A stretch of DNA of 64,000 nt from Pelagicoccus mobilis (lineage in GTDB: Bacteria; Verrucomicrobiota; Verrucomicrobiia; Opitutales; Opitutaceae). Of this stretch, positions 53,857-62,119 are shown one piece after another; positions within the stretch are counted from its first letter, which is position 1; each line of letters starts with the position of its first letter. Where the stretch lies: positions 1 to 64,000 of the forward strand of contig NZ_JAENIL010000039.1 in assembly GCF_016595505.1 (NCBI RefSeq), read 5' to 3'. The notes under the pieces are model-generated. The model had not been told where the DNA came from. It ran no database searches and saw nothing but the letters and a program-made list of their open reading frames with translations. Both the position numbers and the translations under genes were made by a program.

Positions 53857-56181
53857 TTATTGGAGACTTTGGAGAACGGAGGTGAGTTGATCTTTGTCGA
53901 GTGGCTTGTTGAGCACGGTGTTCATGCCGGCGTTTAGCATAGCGTTCTTGTTTGCTGCAAGCACGTCGGCGGTAAGGCCGATTATGGGAATATTCGCTAT
54001 CCGACTATCGGATTTCGAGCGGATCGTGCGCGTCAACTCTCGCCCGCTCATGGAGGGCATATGTTCGTCGAGGATTACTAGATCTATGGACTTGTTGGAG
54101 AGAACTTCGAGTGCGGTGTCGCCTCGTTCAGCGATGGTGCAGGAGTAGCCTAGTTCAACTAACAGGTCTCGGAGCACTTTGAGATTGAGCGCGTTATCAT
54201 CGACGATGAGGACGTAGGGTGCTCTCGTTTTGTCGGACTGGAGTTGTTTTGCGCCTGATTTTTCAGATTCTTGATTCGTGCTGTTTTCTTGTCGGTTGAA
54301 TGGTGCCGGAATTGAGCTCCCACTTCTCTTCAAGGGGAGCGAGACGCTCACGATTGTCCCAACTTGAGGCTCGCTAACGAGCTTGATTTTTCCGTCGAGC
54401 AGTTCGATGAGGTTCTTGACGATGGCCAGACCTAATCCAGTTCCTTCGAACGATCGTGATTTGCCGGAATCGACCTGTATGAACGATTCGAATACGCGGC
54501 TTTGATCGGCTCTGGGAATGCCGACTCCTGTGTCCGAGACGGTGAACATCAGTTCACAAATTTGGGGAAACTTTTCGTTTTCCGCAATGGAGGCGTGAAT
54601 AGATACGGAACCTTTGAGGGTGAACTTGACTGCGTTGCTTACGATGTTCCAAAGGATTTGGCGTGTCCTTAGCGCATCGCCGATAAAGGTGGCATCCATG
54701 TCGCACTCGTAGGCTACATTGAACTGGATCTTCTTTTCGTCGCAAAGCAGCTTGTGGATATCGACGACTGGAGCGAACACTTCGTTCAAGTCGAAGGCGC
54801 TCGTTTGAATCTCAAGTTTATTTGACTCTATCTGAGCGAGGTCGAGTACGTCGCTCAGGATCTGAAGAAGATTTTGCCCCGCGGTCTTGAGCATTTTGAT
54901 GTGTCCCAACGCGTCAGGAGAAAGGGACTGGTCCAACTCTAGAATCTGCGCGACTCCTAGGATCGCATTAAGAGGAGTACGTACCTCGTGGCTCATGACA
55001 GCGAGAAAGGTCGTTTTGGATTCGCTGGCGATCTCCGCTTTTTCCAGAGCTTTTTCGGTTTCGGCCTTGGAACGGATTGCCTCCTTGCGGGCCATTTCGA
55101 TGTTGTTGGTTTTCGAGATGATTTGTCCCGCGGCGGACATTAGGGCATCGGATAGGACTTTTACCTCGTGCGGCGGATTCTCCAGGGGTTCGATCGACTT
55201 GATGTCGTCCGCGAATTGCTTCGCCATTCGTGTTGCCCGGACTAAGGGGTCGGTGTAGGTGTAAGCAGTCCAGATCGCGCCTATGATGGCGAGAAGACCG
55301 GCTAGGATGGTTATGATGATGAAAGTCATATTGGCCTCGCGTAGGGGCGCGAGAGCAACCTCTCGGGGGAGCGAGGAGACGAGCGTCCAGTCGTAGGTCT
55401 TGGCGCTTCCGAAGAGGTCGAAGTCGACTCGAGTGACGAAGTTTTTCTCGCCGTTGCTTTCGTTGGTGAGGATCTCGCTGGAGACATGGTCCGTTTCACT
55501 CTGGATTCGATCCGTATCCAATGAGTGGGGCCTGTTGGCTGGTATGTTTGAACTCGCGATGGCTTTTCCGAAGCTGTCGAACACAATGATCTTTCCTTCT
55601 GGTAGCCTGCTTTGCCGGAAGTCCTCGATGATTTCTTTGATGAGGGCGGTTCGGATGGAGGTAACTAAAACGCCGATGACGTTCAGATTGGAGTCATCGG
55701 TCACGGGGGAGAGGATGCTGAAGGAATCCTGATTGATATTGGATCTGAAAATCTCGCCCTGTTTAGACTTGGTCGCTTGCAGAAAAAGAGCCTCCGAGAT
55801 CTTGGCTGCTGAAAAGTCGATTTCGTCTTTGTTTAAGGAACCCGAGAGTGCGATGGAGCGGCCTTCGAGATCGAAGAAGTAGAGCTCGCTGATGTCTGGT
55901 GATTCCTCGATGGCTTCATTCAGGAACTGGGTGATTTGCACGCGATTCCCTTCCTCGAAGACGTCTGCTTGAGTGAGGAGCTTGAGTTCGCGGGAGCGTT
56001 GCTCGATCAGATCGTTCAGATTTCCGGCGAGACTGAGTGAATTGTTTTCGATGTTTTCGCTGATGTTCTCTTCTAGCGTTTTCGAGGCATTGCGAATGTA
56101 GATGACTGAGAGGAATACCAGTGGGGTTATTGTGGTAAGGAGTCCGAAAACGACGAGTCGCGTACGCAGAGAGAGCTTCAT
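53857..56181 (-). CDS. Cache-domain hybrid sensor histidine kinase with receiver
   Basis: A 774-residue protein starting at the ATG 56181; the reading from 56286 adds 35 unlikely residues before MKLSLRTRLVVFGLL. Transmembrane helices lie at about 6-28 and 285-307 and flank a periplasmic Cache-like domain. A HAMP-like linker, HisKA (MSHEVRTPLN, His about 396), HATPase (GTGLGLAIVKNLIELLDG) and a C-terminal receiver (VIDLVILDEHMPSM, phospho-Asp about 702) follow. No DNA-binding output is attached, so a separate regulator elsewhere is likely. It is 212 bp upstream of the propeller kinase on the same strand. Confidence 0.9.
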   Translation of the reverse strand: MKLSLRTRLVVFGLLTTITPLVFLSVIYIRNASKTLEENISENIENNSLSLAGNLNDLIEQRSRELKLLTQADVFEEGNRVQITQFLNEAIEESPDISELYFFDLEGRSIALSGSLNKDEIDFSAAKISEALFLQATKSKQGEIFRSNINQDSFSILSPVTDDSNLNVIGVLVTSIRTALIKEIIEDFRQSRLPEGKIIVFDSFGKAIASSNIPANRPHSLDTDRIQSETDHVSSEILTNESNGEKNFVTRVDFDLFGSAKTYDWTLVSSLPREVALAPLREANMTFIIITILAGLLAIIGAIWTAYTYTDPLVRATRMAKQFADDIKSIEPLENPPHEVKVLSDALMSAAGQIISKTNNIEMARKEAIRSKAETEKALEKAEIASESKTTFLAVMSHEVRTPLNAILGVAQILELDQSLSPDALGHIKMLKTAGQNLLQILSDVLDLAQIESNKLEIQTSAFDLNEVFAPVVDIHKLLCDEKKIQFNVAYECDMDATFIGDALRTRQILWNIVSNAVKFTLKGSVSIHASIAENEKFPQICELMFTVSDTGVGIPRADQSRVFESFIQVDSGKSRSFEGTGLGLAIVKNLIELLDGKIKLVSEPQVGTIVSVSLPLKRSGSSIPAPFNRQENSTNQESEKSGAKQLQSDKTRAPYVLIVDDNALNLKVLRDLLVELGYSCTIAERGDTALEVLSNKSIDLVILDEHMPSMSGRELTRTIRSKSDSRIANIPIIGLTADVLAANKNAMLNAGMNTVLNKPLDKDQLTSVLQSLQ

Positions 56182-56475
56182 CTTGTTTGGGGGGGCTGTA
56201 ACAGAAAAGATCAGATTTGGTCTGATAAAGTAGCGCGACTCTAGGGTGATCCTTGGTCGATGCAATGAAACTCGGTGCCGACGCATATCCAGATCGGTTC
56301 CTACTGAGTCCTCGTGCTTTCCGGAGCTTTACTGGCGGAGGTCGGACACAGGTGTTGGAGATATCCAGGAGAAGGGCTGTGTCGGTTGTCGAGTCGGACT
56401 TTGTATAGATGTATCCAGAATTGGGATGCGGGGACCTTAAGCTAGGTCTTGTGTGGAGTTTACGAGTAAAGCCGA

Positions 56476-57831
56476 ATGGGAGCTGATTTCGTCCGAGTTA
56501 ACTTTCAACTTATGATCGTTGCCTCATCTAAAACGACTTCTGAAATCATGAAAATCGTGCCCCTTCGTATCGCTGCTCCGGTGGTGACGTTACTTCTGTT
56601 CCTTGTCTTCGCGTCTGTTGTCATCTCAACGGTCTTTGTCTTTTTGAAACAATACCAGCCTGCTGGTCTTATGGGTGTTGCTGCGATGCTTTTGGCGGCA
56701 TTCTATTTTCAGTTAAAGGTCCACCTGAAAACCTTCTCGTTCACCTGCCTCGTTTTTGCGTTTTTCTTGGCGAGCCTTGTATATCCGGAGGCCTTTTTGG
56801 TTGTGGGAGGCTTTGATCAGAGATCGCTGATCCTGCCATTGATTCAAATCATCATGTTTGGAATGGGGGCGACGTTAAGCCTTAGGGACTTCTCCAACGC
56901 TTTGCGGATGCCAAAGGCTGTTTTGATTGGGATCGGCTTGCAATTCGCTATCATGCCGATGGTGGGCTGGTCTGTTGCTTACAGCATGGGCTTCGACCCA
57001 GAGATTGCTGCAGGGATTATCTTAATCGGTTCCTGTCCCGGTGGTGTGGCTTCGAATGTAATGGCATACTTGGCAAAAGGAAATGTAGCTCTTTCGGTTT
57101 CGATGACTGCTTGTTCTACTTTGCTGTCTCCATTGCTGACTCCGTTGGTGATGTCTCTGTTTGCTGGTCGATTGATTGACATCGATTTCTTGGGTATGAT
57201 GTTCTCGATTCTGAATCTAATCATTTTGCCAATCGGTGCCGGGTTGCTTGCTCACTATCTTTTGCAGTCGAAGTGGAAGAGTGGATACTGGCGGGCCATT
57301 GTTTTCGCATTTGCTGTGGGTTTCTATTTTGCTGCTCCATTCATCGAGTCGTGGACGAAGACCTTGTACAGTCTTAGCGGTGCGTTTGTGCTGATGGGGG
57401 TATTGCGTCAGCAGTGGTTGAGCCGTGGGCTTCCTGTCGTGTCTATGCTAAGCATCTGTTATATCGTGGCGATCATCGCAGCTGGGTCGCAAGAAGCCAT
57501 TCTAACCGTAGGAGTTGGTCTTTTCATAGCGGCCATTATTCATAACTCGATTGGATACGTTGCCGGATATTGGGGGGCTCGGATTGGAAATCTCTCAGAG
57601 AGCGAATGCCGAACCGTTGCTCTTGAAGTTGGAATGCAGAACGGAGGTATGGGATCCGCTCTGGCTTTGAATGTTTTGCAAAGTACTAGCTCAGCTCTAG
57701 GGTCCATCATTTTCGGGACTTGGATGAATCTCTCAGGATCAGTGTTGGCGTCCTGGTGGAAAGGTAGGCCAACATCTGATATAGTATGCTCCGAGAATGA
57801 GACGACTTCACAGCTGACGCGTGTTGGTTAG
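56476..57831 (+). CDS. Bile acid:sodium symporter family (BASS) transporter
   Basis: A 451-residue integral membrane protein with about ten helices of the SBF/BASS fold. Recognisable stretches are LIQIIMFGMGATLSLRDF, GSCPGGVASNVMAYLAKGN and GMQNGGMGSALALN. Such proteins carry organic anions with sodium. Starts at 56512 and 56548 are also in frame; the last begins just before the first helix, and no ribosome binding site decides. It is 22 bp ahead of the ManD-like dehydratase gene, so it probably imports a sugar acid or sulfonated or sulfated anion linked to that pathway. Confidence 0.87.
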   Translation: MGADFVRVNFQLMIVASSKTTSEIMKIVPLRIAAPVVTLLLFLVFASVVISTVFVFLKQYQPAGLMGVAAMLLAAFYFQLKVHLKTFSFTCLVFAFFLASLVYPEAFLVVGGFDQRSLILPLIQIIMFGMGATLSLRDFSNALRMPKAVLIGIGLQFAIMPMVGWSVAYSMGFDPEIAAGIILIGSCPGGVASNVMAYLAKGNVALSVSMTACSTLLSPLLTPLVMSLFAGRLIDIDFLGMMFSILNLIILPIGAGLLAHYLLQSKWKSGYWRAIVFAFAVGFYFAAPFIESWTKTLYSLSGAFVLMGVLRQQWLSRGLPVVSMLSICYIVAIIAAGSQEAILTVGVGLFIAAIIHNSIGYVAGYWGARIGNLSESECRTVALEVGMQNGGMGSALALNVLQSTSSALGSIIFGTWMNLSGSVLASWWKGRPTSDIVCSENETTSQLTRVG

Positions 57832-57853
57832 GAATTTAAATTGAGAAAACTAC

Positions 57854-59215
57854 ATGAGTTCAAACGACGGAAAAATGAATCGCAGGAAACTTCTTAAATC
57901 GTTTGGAGCTGCATCAGCTCTAGGGACTGCTGGGATCTTTGGAATACCCTTAAGCTCCGCTAAAAGTAAGGACTCCGCGGATACGAAAGGAAAAGGAGGG
58001 GCAAGCCCGAAGATTACCAAGGTTAGAGCGATTCTGACTGCTCCCTATAGAACGAACTTGGTCGTTGTTAAGGTGGAGACGGATCAAGCCGGTTTGTACG
58101 GGGTGGGCTGCGCGACCTTCACTCAAAGGGCGCATTCCGTGGTAAGCGCGGTGAAGGACTATCTGGATCCTTTTTTCCGTGGACGGAGTGTCGGGAACAT
58201 CGAGGAGAATTGGCAGATGGCCTATCAAAGCTCCTATTGGCGGAATGGTCCTGTTTTGAACAACGCGCTTAGCGGAGTGGATCAGGCTCTTTGGGACATT
58301 AAGGGAAAGATGGCGGGGATGCCGGTTTACGATTTGCTCGGTGGCAAGACTCGCTTTGCGGTCGATGCTTATGGACACGCTTCTGGTAAGTCAGTTGAGG
58401 AAGTTGTTGAGGATGTGGGTCGCTTTAAGGAAATGGGGTACCGAAACATCCGTATCCAATTAGGCGGATACGGGTCGACCCATCTCGCAACTAAACCTTC
58501 TTACAAGGAGGCTGGGTTCGGCATGGAGAAGGATCGGACGATCTCTCCTCAAGCCTACAAGCAGGGGACGATCGATATCTTTAAGGCCGCCCGCGAAACC
58601 TATGGAGATTCGGTAGAACTGTTGCACGATATGCACGAGCGTCTCCAACCTATGGATGCGATTGATCTTCTTCGACGAGTCGAAGAGTATCGTCCGTTTT
58701 TCATGGAGGATCCATTGTCACCGGAGAATATTGGCTGGTTCCGGAAACTTCGTGAACAGACCTCGGTACCGATTGCGATGGGGGAGCTTTTCAACAGTCC
58801 GCATGAATGGCTGGTGCCGATGAGTGAGCGTTTGTACGACTACATCCGAATCCATGTTTCGCAGATTGGTGGAATCACGCCGGCCATGAAGGTGGCTCGC
58901 TTAGGCGAGTGGTTCAATGTTCGCACGGCATGGCACGGTCCCGGTGATACCTCTCCCGTAGGGCACGCAGCGCATTGCCATATCGATTTAGCGGTGTGGA
59001 ATTTTGGGGTGCAGGAAATTCCGATTTTCAAAGACGTAGCCTACGAGGTATTCCCCGGAATGCCGCGAGTGGAGAAGGGCTATATCCATGTGAACGAGGC
59101 TCCTGGCCTTGGCATTGATATTGATGAGAAAGCCGCGGCGAAGTATCCTCCGGTAGAATACAATTACAACTGGACTCAGGTGCGGCGTGACGATGGCACG
59201 CCGGTGCGGCCGTAG
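57854..59215 (+). CDS. Enolase-superfamily sugar-acid dehydratase (ManD-like), Tat-exported
   Basis: A 453-residue mandelate racemase/muconate lactonising-type enzyme. The N-terminus (MNRRKLLKSFGAASALGTAG from residue 8) looks like a Tat signal, unusual for a sugar-acid dehydratase. Metal ligands fit the ManD pattern: Asp259 (LHDMHER), Glu285 (FMEDP) and Glu311 (MGELF), each 26 residues apart, with His261 and His361 (WHGPGDTSPVGH). D-mannonate or a related aldonate dehydration is plausible; the family also has low-activity members. It is co-transcribed with a BASS transporter. Confidence 0.85.
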   Translation: MSSNDGKMNRRKLLKSFGAASALGTAGIFGIPLSSAKSKDSADTKGKGGASPKITKVRAILTAPYRTNLVVVKVETDQAGLYGVGCATFTQRAHSVVSAVKDYLDPFFRGRSVGNIEENWQMAYQSSYWRNGPVLNNALSGVDQALWDIKGKMAGMPVYDLLGGKTRFAVDAYGHASGKSVEEVVEDVGRFKEMGYRNIRIQLGGYGSTHLATKPSYKEAGFGMEKDRTISPQAYKQGTIDIFKAARETYGDSVELLHDMHERLQPMDAIDLLRRVEEYRPFFMEDPLSPENIGWFRKLREQTSVPIAMGELFNSPHEWLVPMSERLYDYIRIHVSQIGGITPAMKVARLGEWFNVRTAWHGPGDTSPVGHAAHCHIDLAVWNFGVQEIPIFKDVAYEVFPGMPRVEKGYIHVNEAPGLGIDIDEKAAAKYPPVEYNYNWTQVRRDDGTPVRP

Positions 59216-59233
59216 TGGTTTAGCCAAAAAAAT

Positions 59234-59385
59234 GATATCATAGCCAAATGCAGTGGATTGCTGCTTGAGGCGGAACTGTTGGAGTTCCCGCTTTAGCGGG
59301 GTATCAGTTTCCGCTGCTTAGGGTTGCCGCCTAAAGGCGGAACTCCAACGGTTGGGTTCTCTTCCACTGCGTTTGCTGATAAACC
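59234..59385. mobile_element. MITE-like element, copy 2 (152 bp)
   Basis: Related throughout to 24728-24879 (roughly seven-eighths identical by eye). It shares both internal hairpins, CCCGCT-TT-AGCGGG and CCGCCT-AA-AGGCGG, beside inverted GTTGGAGTTCC words. The right end rc-reads GGTTTATCAGC; the left end is degraded. It is bordered by the 8-bp direct repeat AAAAAAAT (59226-59233 and 59386-59393), within a longer match CCAAAAAAATG. It has no ORF. Confidence 0.78.
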
Positions 59386-59416
59386 AAAAAAATGGGCGTC
59401 CATAAAGTGGACGCCC
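59386..59416 (-). terminator. Intrinsic terminator of the 59477-60856 sulfatase gene
   Basis: On the minus strand the 8-bp perfect stem GGGCGTCC/GGACGCCC (59394-59416) is followed by A and seven T residues (59386-59392). The T run is the same sequence that is duplicated on both sides of the MITE, so the element landed at the end of this terminator. Confidence 0.88.
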
Positions 59417-59430
59417 TTGAAGTCTTTTGT

Positions 59431-59458
59431 GTCCACCCGCGGAGCGGCTGGACCTCCT
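59431..59458 (-). repeat. GGAG-type REP-like unit
   Basis: On the minus strand GGAGGTCCAG is followed by CCGC-TCC-GCGG and GTGGAC, a long imperfect hairpin next to GGAG. It lies between the terminator hairpin and the sulfatase stop codon. The word GGAGGTCCA also occurs beside the REP-like unit at 34677. Confidence 0.6.
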
Positions 59459-59476
59459 GGTTTGGGGATATTCCTC

Positions 59477-60856
59477 TTAGCTATCCTTGTTTTTGTTTTT
59501 CTTCTTTTTCTTGGCGGAAGAAGGCTCTGCCATTTGAGAGCGCCATTTTTGATACTGCTTCTTTAGTGACTCTACCGTTTCTGGGTGCTGCTTAGCTAAG
59601 TTGGTCGTTTCCGACTGATCCTTTTCCATGTCGTAGAGTTCAAGTTTGCCACGGATGCCAATGAGCTTCCATTTGCCCTGGCGGATGGCCCAGCCTTTGC
59701 GCTCGTCGCTGGTATCCCAATACAAGGTTTCATGATGATCGGTAGCGTTTTCGGTTATCAGTGGAAGGATACTTTTCCCGTCGAAGTGTTTCGCTTCGGG
59801 TGGGTTTTCTCCGAGGGCGTCGAGTACGGTAGGGAGTAGATCGAATGAGATGATGGGCGTATCGATCGTACGACCGCCTTTGAACTTGTTGGGCCAACTC
59901 ATCATGAATGGCGTGCGCACTCCGCCTTCGTAAACGGTTTGCTTGTAGTCACGTAGGTGCCCGTTGTCGGCTTCCATCGCCTTTGTGCCGCCGTTGTCGG
60001 AGAGGAAGAACACGATCGTGTTGTCCCAAATGCCTTCCTTCTTTAGTTTGTTGACGACCATTCCCACCCCATCGTCGAGGTGCTTGAGCATTGCCATGAG
60101 GATAGCGCGTCGTTCGGAGAGATGCGGATACTTGTTCTTGTAGTAGTCGATATCTTCCTGGGGCGCTTGGGCAGGGGTGTGAACCGCGTTGTAAGCGAGG
60201 TAGAGGAAGAATGGGTTGTCCTTTTCGCGATCGATGAAGTCGACAGCTTCCTCGCTGAGGCGGGTGGTTAGGTACCCCTTGTATTCACTCTCGTCGATAC
60301 GGCGGAGATCTTTGTATATGGCGGAGTAGTCGCCTTTCATTCCCTTAAGTCCGAAGTAGTCGTGAGCGCCGCGTCCCATGAACTTGTACGCTTCGTCGAA
60401 ACCGCGGTTTACGGCGTGCCATTTCAGTTCGGGATAGTCGTTGTCCAGTCCGAGGTGCCATTTACCGATTGCCATACTGCGGTACTCTTCTGGCAAGAAT
60501 GATGGAAAGATCTTTCGTGAAGGATCGAAACCTTCTCCCCCTTCACCGGCGGTGTAGACGCCCACGCGCTGTTGGTACTGGCCGATCATGAGTCCGGCTC
60601 TCGTTGGCGAGCAAACAACACCACTTGTATAACCCTGCGAGAAGAAGACGCTCTCGTTGGCGAGACGATCCATATGAGGAGTGTGAACCTCTTCTGGTGC
60701 GTCTGGATTGAAACTGATGTCAGCGTAGCCCTGGTCGTCGGTAAGGATGATGACGATGTTGGGGCGTTCCGTGCTTGTCGCGGCATGCGAGGAGCAGAGT
60801 CCGCTGCTTAGGACTAGGGCTGCGAGGAGAGGTTTTGCGAATGTAGTGATATTCAT
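59477..60856 (-). CDS. Exported sulfatase with lysine-rich tail
   Basis: A 459-residue exported sulfatase: signal peptide 1-25, metal pair at 40-41 (LTDDQGYADIS), Cys82-Ser-Pro-Thr-Arg, GKWHLG and LSDNGGTK. The C-terminus is strongly basic (SSAKKKKKNKNKDS), possibly for contact with anionic glycan. It is 57 bp downstream of an aldo/keto reductase gene on the same strand and has its own terminator. A CGTAAG-N15-GGAG element overlaps the end of the reductase gene. Confidence 0.9.
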   Translation of the reverse strand: MNITTFAKPLLAALVLSSGLCSSHAATSTERPNIVIILTDDQGYADISFNPDAPEEVHTPHMDRLANESVFFSQGYTSGVVCSPTRAGLMIGQYQQRVGVYTAGEGGEGFDPSRKIFPSFLPEEYRSMAIGKWHLGLDNDYPELKWHAVNRGFDEAYKFMGRGAHDYFGLKGMKGDYSAIYKDLRRIDESEYKGYLTTRLSEEAVDFIDREKDNPFFLYLAYNAVHTPAQAPQEDIDYYKNKYPHLSERRAILMAMLKHLDDGVGMVVNKLKKEGIWDNTIVFFLSDNGGTKAMEADNGHLRDYKQTVYEGGVRTPFMMSWPNKFKGGRTIDTPIISFDLLPTVLDALGENPPEAKHFDGKSILPLITENATDHHETLYWDTSDERKGWAIRQGKWKLIGIRGKLELYDMEKDQSETTNLAKQHPETVESLKKQYQKWRSQMAEPSSAKKKKKNKNKDS

Positions 60857-60893
60857 ACCTTGATTGGGGAGTCTGAGTGTATCTGTATTGAGA

Positions 60894-60918
60894 CTCCGTG
60901 AGTTTATATGATCTTACG
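60894..60918 (-). promoter_or_regulatory. CGTAAG-N15-GGAG element upstream of sulfatase
   Basis: On the minus strand CGTAAG (60918-60913) and GGAG (60897-60894) are 15 bases apart. It lies 37 bases before the ATG at 60856 and partly inside the end of the reductase gene, so it would serve as an internal promoter. Confidence 0.45.
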
Positions 60919-61939
60919 CGAAAACGCGTTTGTAGTTCTCTACGATGAGCCCTGCGTAGGGCTTGGCTATTTCGATGAGCCGTTCTTTGTCGGTTTCGGA
61001 AAGGTCCTTTAGGTTTTGGAGCACGGCCACGTTCTCTTCGATTTCGTGGAGCTTCCGGCAACCGGTGCAGAGGGAGGAAATGGGGAGCGAGTAAACGTAT
61101 TGGTGGAGGTTCGCGAGCGTCAGGTCGGTTTTGGCGACGACGTCAGGGATGTCTTTGGTCCGGATGTCCTGAGGCGTGGTATCGATGCGACCGCCCATCA
61201 TGCTCCCGCCTGCCATGGTCTTCATAGCGATGACCCCGTATTCCTTTTCGAGGAGAACGGGGAGGACGTGCTTTTCGAACGACTCGAAACTCGGATCACA
61301 GACGTTGAGCGGCATCTGGCAGGTGTCGAGGAGGAGACCTCTCTTATCGAGGAACTCGAGGAAGTGCAGATGAGTCTTGGGGTTTCGGTGTCCAGTGAAA
61401 CCGATGTAGCGGACCTTGCCTTGTGCTTTCGCCTCGAGGAATACTTCGAGCACGCCGTCTCTCATGCGGTTGTCCACATCCTTTGGCGTTTGCAGGGCAT
61501 GGATTTGCCAAAGGTCTAAGTAATCGGTTTTGAGCGCTTTGAGGGTTTCGTCCAATTGGCGTCTTACTCCTTCTGCCGTGCGATCCGGCGCCTTAGACAT
61601 GAGAAAGATCTTTTCACGGTACTTTGGTGTTAGGAAGCGTCCCATGTATTCCTCGGAACGACCGCCGTGGTATTTGCGCGCATTGTCGAAAAAGCGGATA
61701 CCGAGCTCCATCGACCGTTCCACCATGGCTTCGGCTTCTTTGGCGTTTTCGGTGAAACCAAGATGGTAGCCGCCGAGGCAAAGGGAGGTGACGCGTTCGC
61801 CGTCTCGAGTGAGTTTTCGCATTGGGAGAACATTGCCTAGGGAATCGCTCTCCTGACTGGCTGCTGCCCAGCTCAACATGGGGGCAAGTGCTGCGAGCTT
61901 GGCTGACTTCTTGATGAACGCGCGTCGTGAGTCGGTCAT
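60914..61939 (-). CDS. Tat-exported aldo/keto reductase
   Basis: A 341-residue aldo/keto reductase with a Tat-like start (MTDSRRAFIKKSAKLAALAP). The tetrad is visible: Asp and Tyr in FDNARKYHGGRSEEY, Lys in LMSKAPD and His in LWQIHALQT. Near the C-terminus it has LCTGCRKLHEIEEN, a two-Cys motif absent from the cytoplasmic reductase at 28738; a metal or disulfide role is possible. An exported NAD(P)H enzyme is odd unless the cofactor is exported already bound. It precedes a sulfatase and carries a CGTAAG-N15-GGAG element upstream. Confidence 0.88.
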   Translation of the reverse strand: MTDSRRAFIKKSAKLAALAPMLSWAAASQESDSLGNVLPMRKLTRDGERVTSLCLGGYHLGFTENAKEAEAMVERSMELGIRFFDNARKYHGGRSEEYMGRFLTPKYREKIFLMSKAPDRTAEGVRRQLDETLKALKTDYLDLWQIHALQTPKDVDNRMRDGVLEVFLEAKAQGKVRYIGFTGHRNPKTHLHFLEFLDKRGLLLDTCQMPLNVCDPSFESFEKHVLPVLLEKEYGVIAMKTMAGGSMMGGRIDTTPQDIRTKDIPDVVAKTDLTLANLHQYVYSLPISSLCTGCRKLHEIEENVAVLQNLKDLSETDKERLIEIAKPYAGLIVENYKRVFA

Positions 61940-61989
61940 GGTAAAAGTGGGGTATGGGGTTTAACGAGTGATCTGTGACCAACAAGGGA

Positions 61990-62014
61990 CTCCGAAAAAG
62001 GCAGGCGACTTACG
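61990..62014 (-). promoter_or_regulatory. CGTAAG-N15-GGAG element upstream of aldo/keto reductase
   Basis: On the minus strand CGTAAG (62014-62009) and GGAG (61993-61990) are 15 bases apart, continuing GGAGTCCC. It ends 50 bases before the ATG at 61939. Confidence 0.5.
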
Positions 62015-62119
62015 CCTAACTCTAGCGAAAATGAGCTTTTGCTGCGGCGCATTGCCGCTTGCTAGAGTGAATTCTCGCTTCGAATGGGCGAGCGGCCGAA
62101 TCTCCCATGAGGTTCTCGA

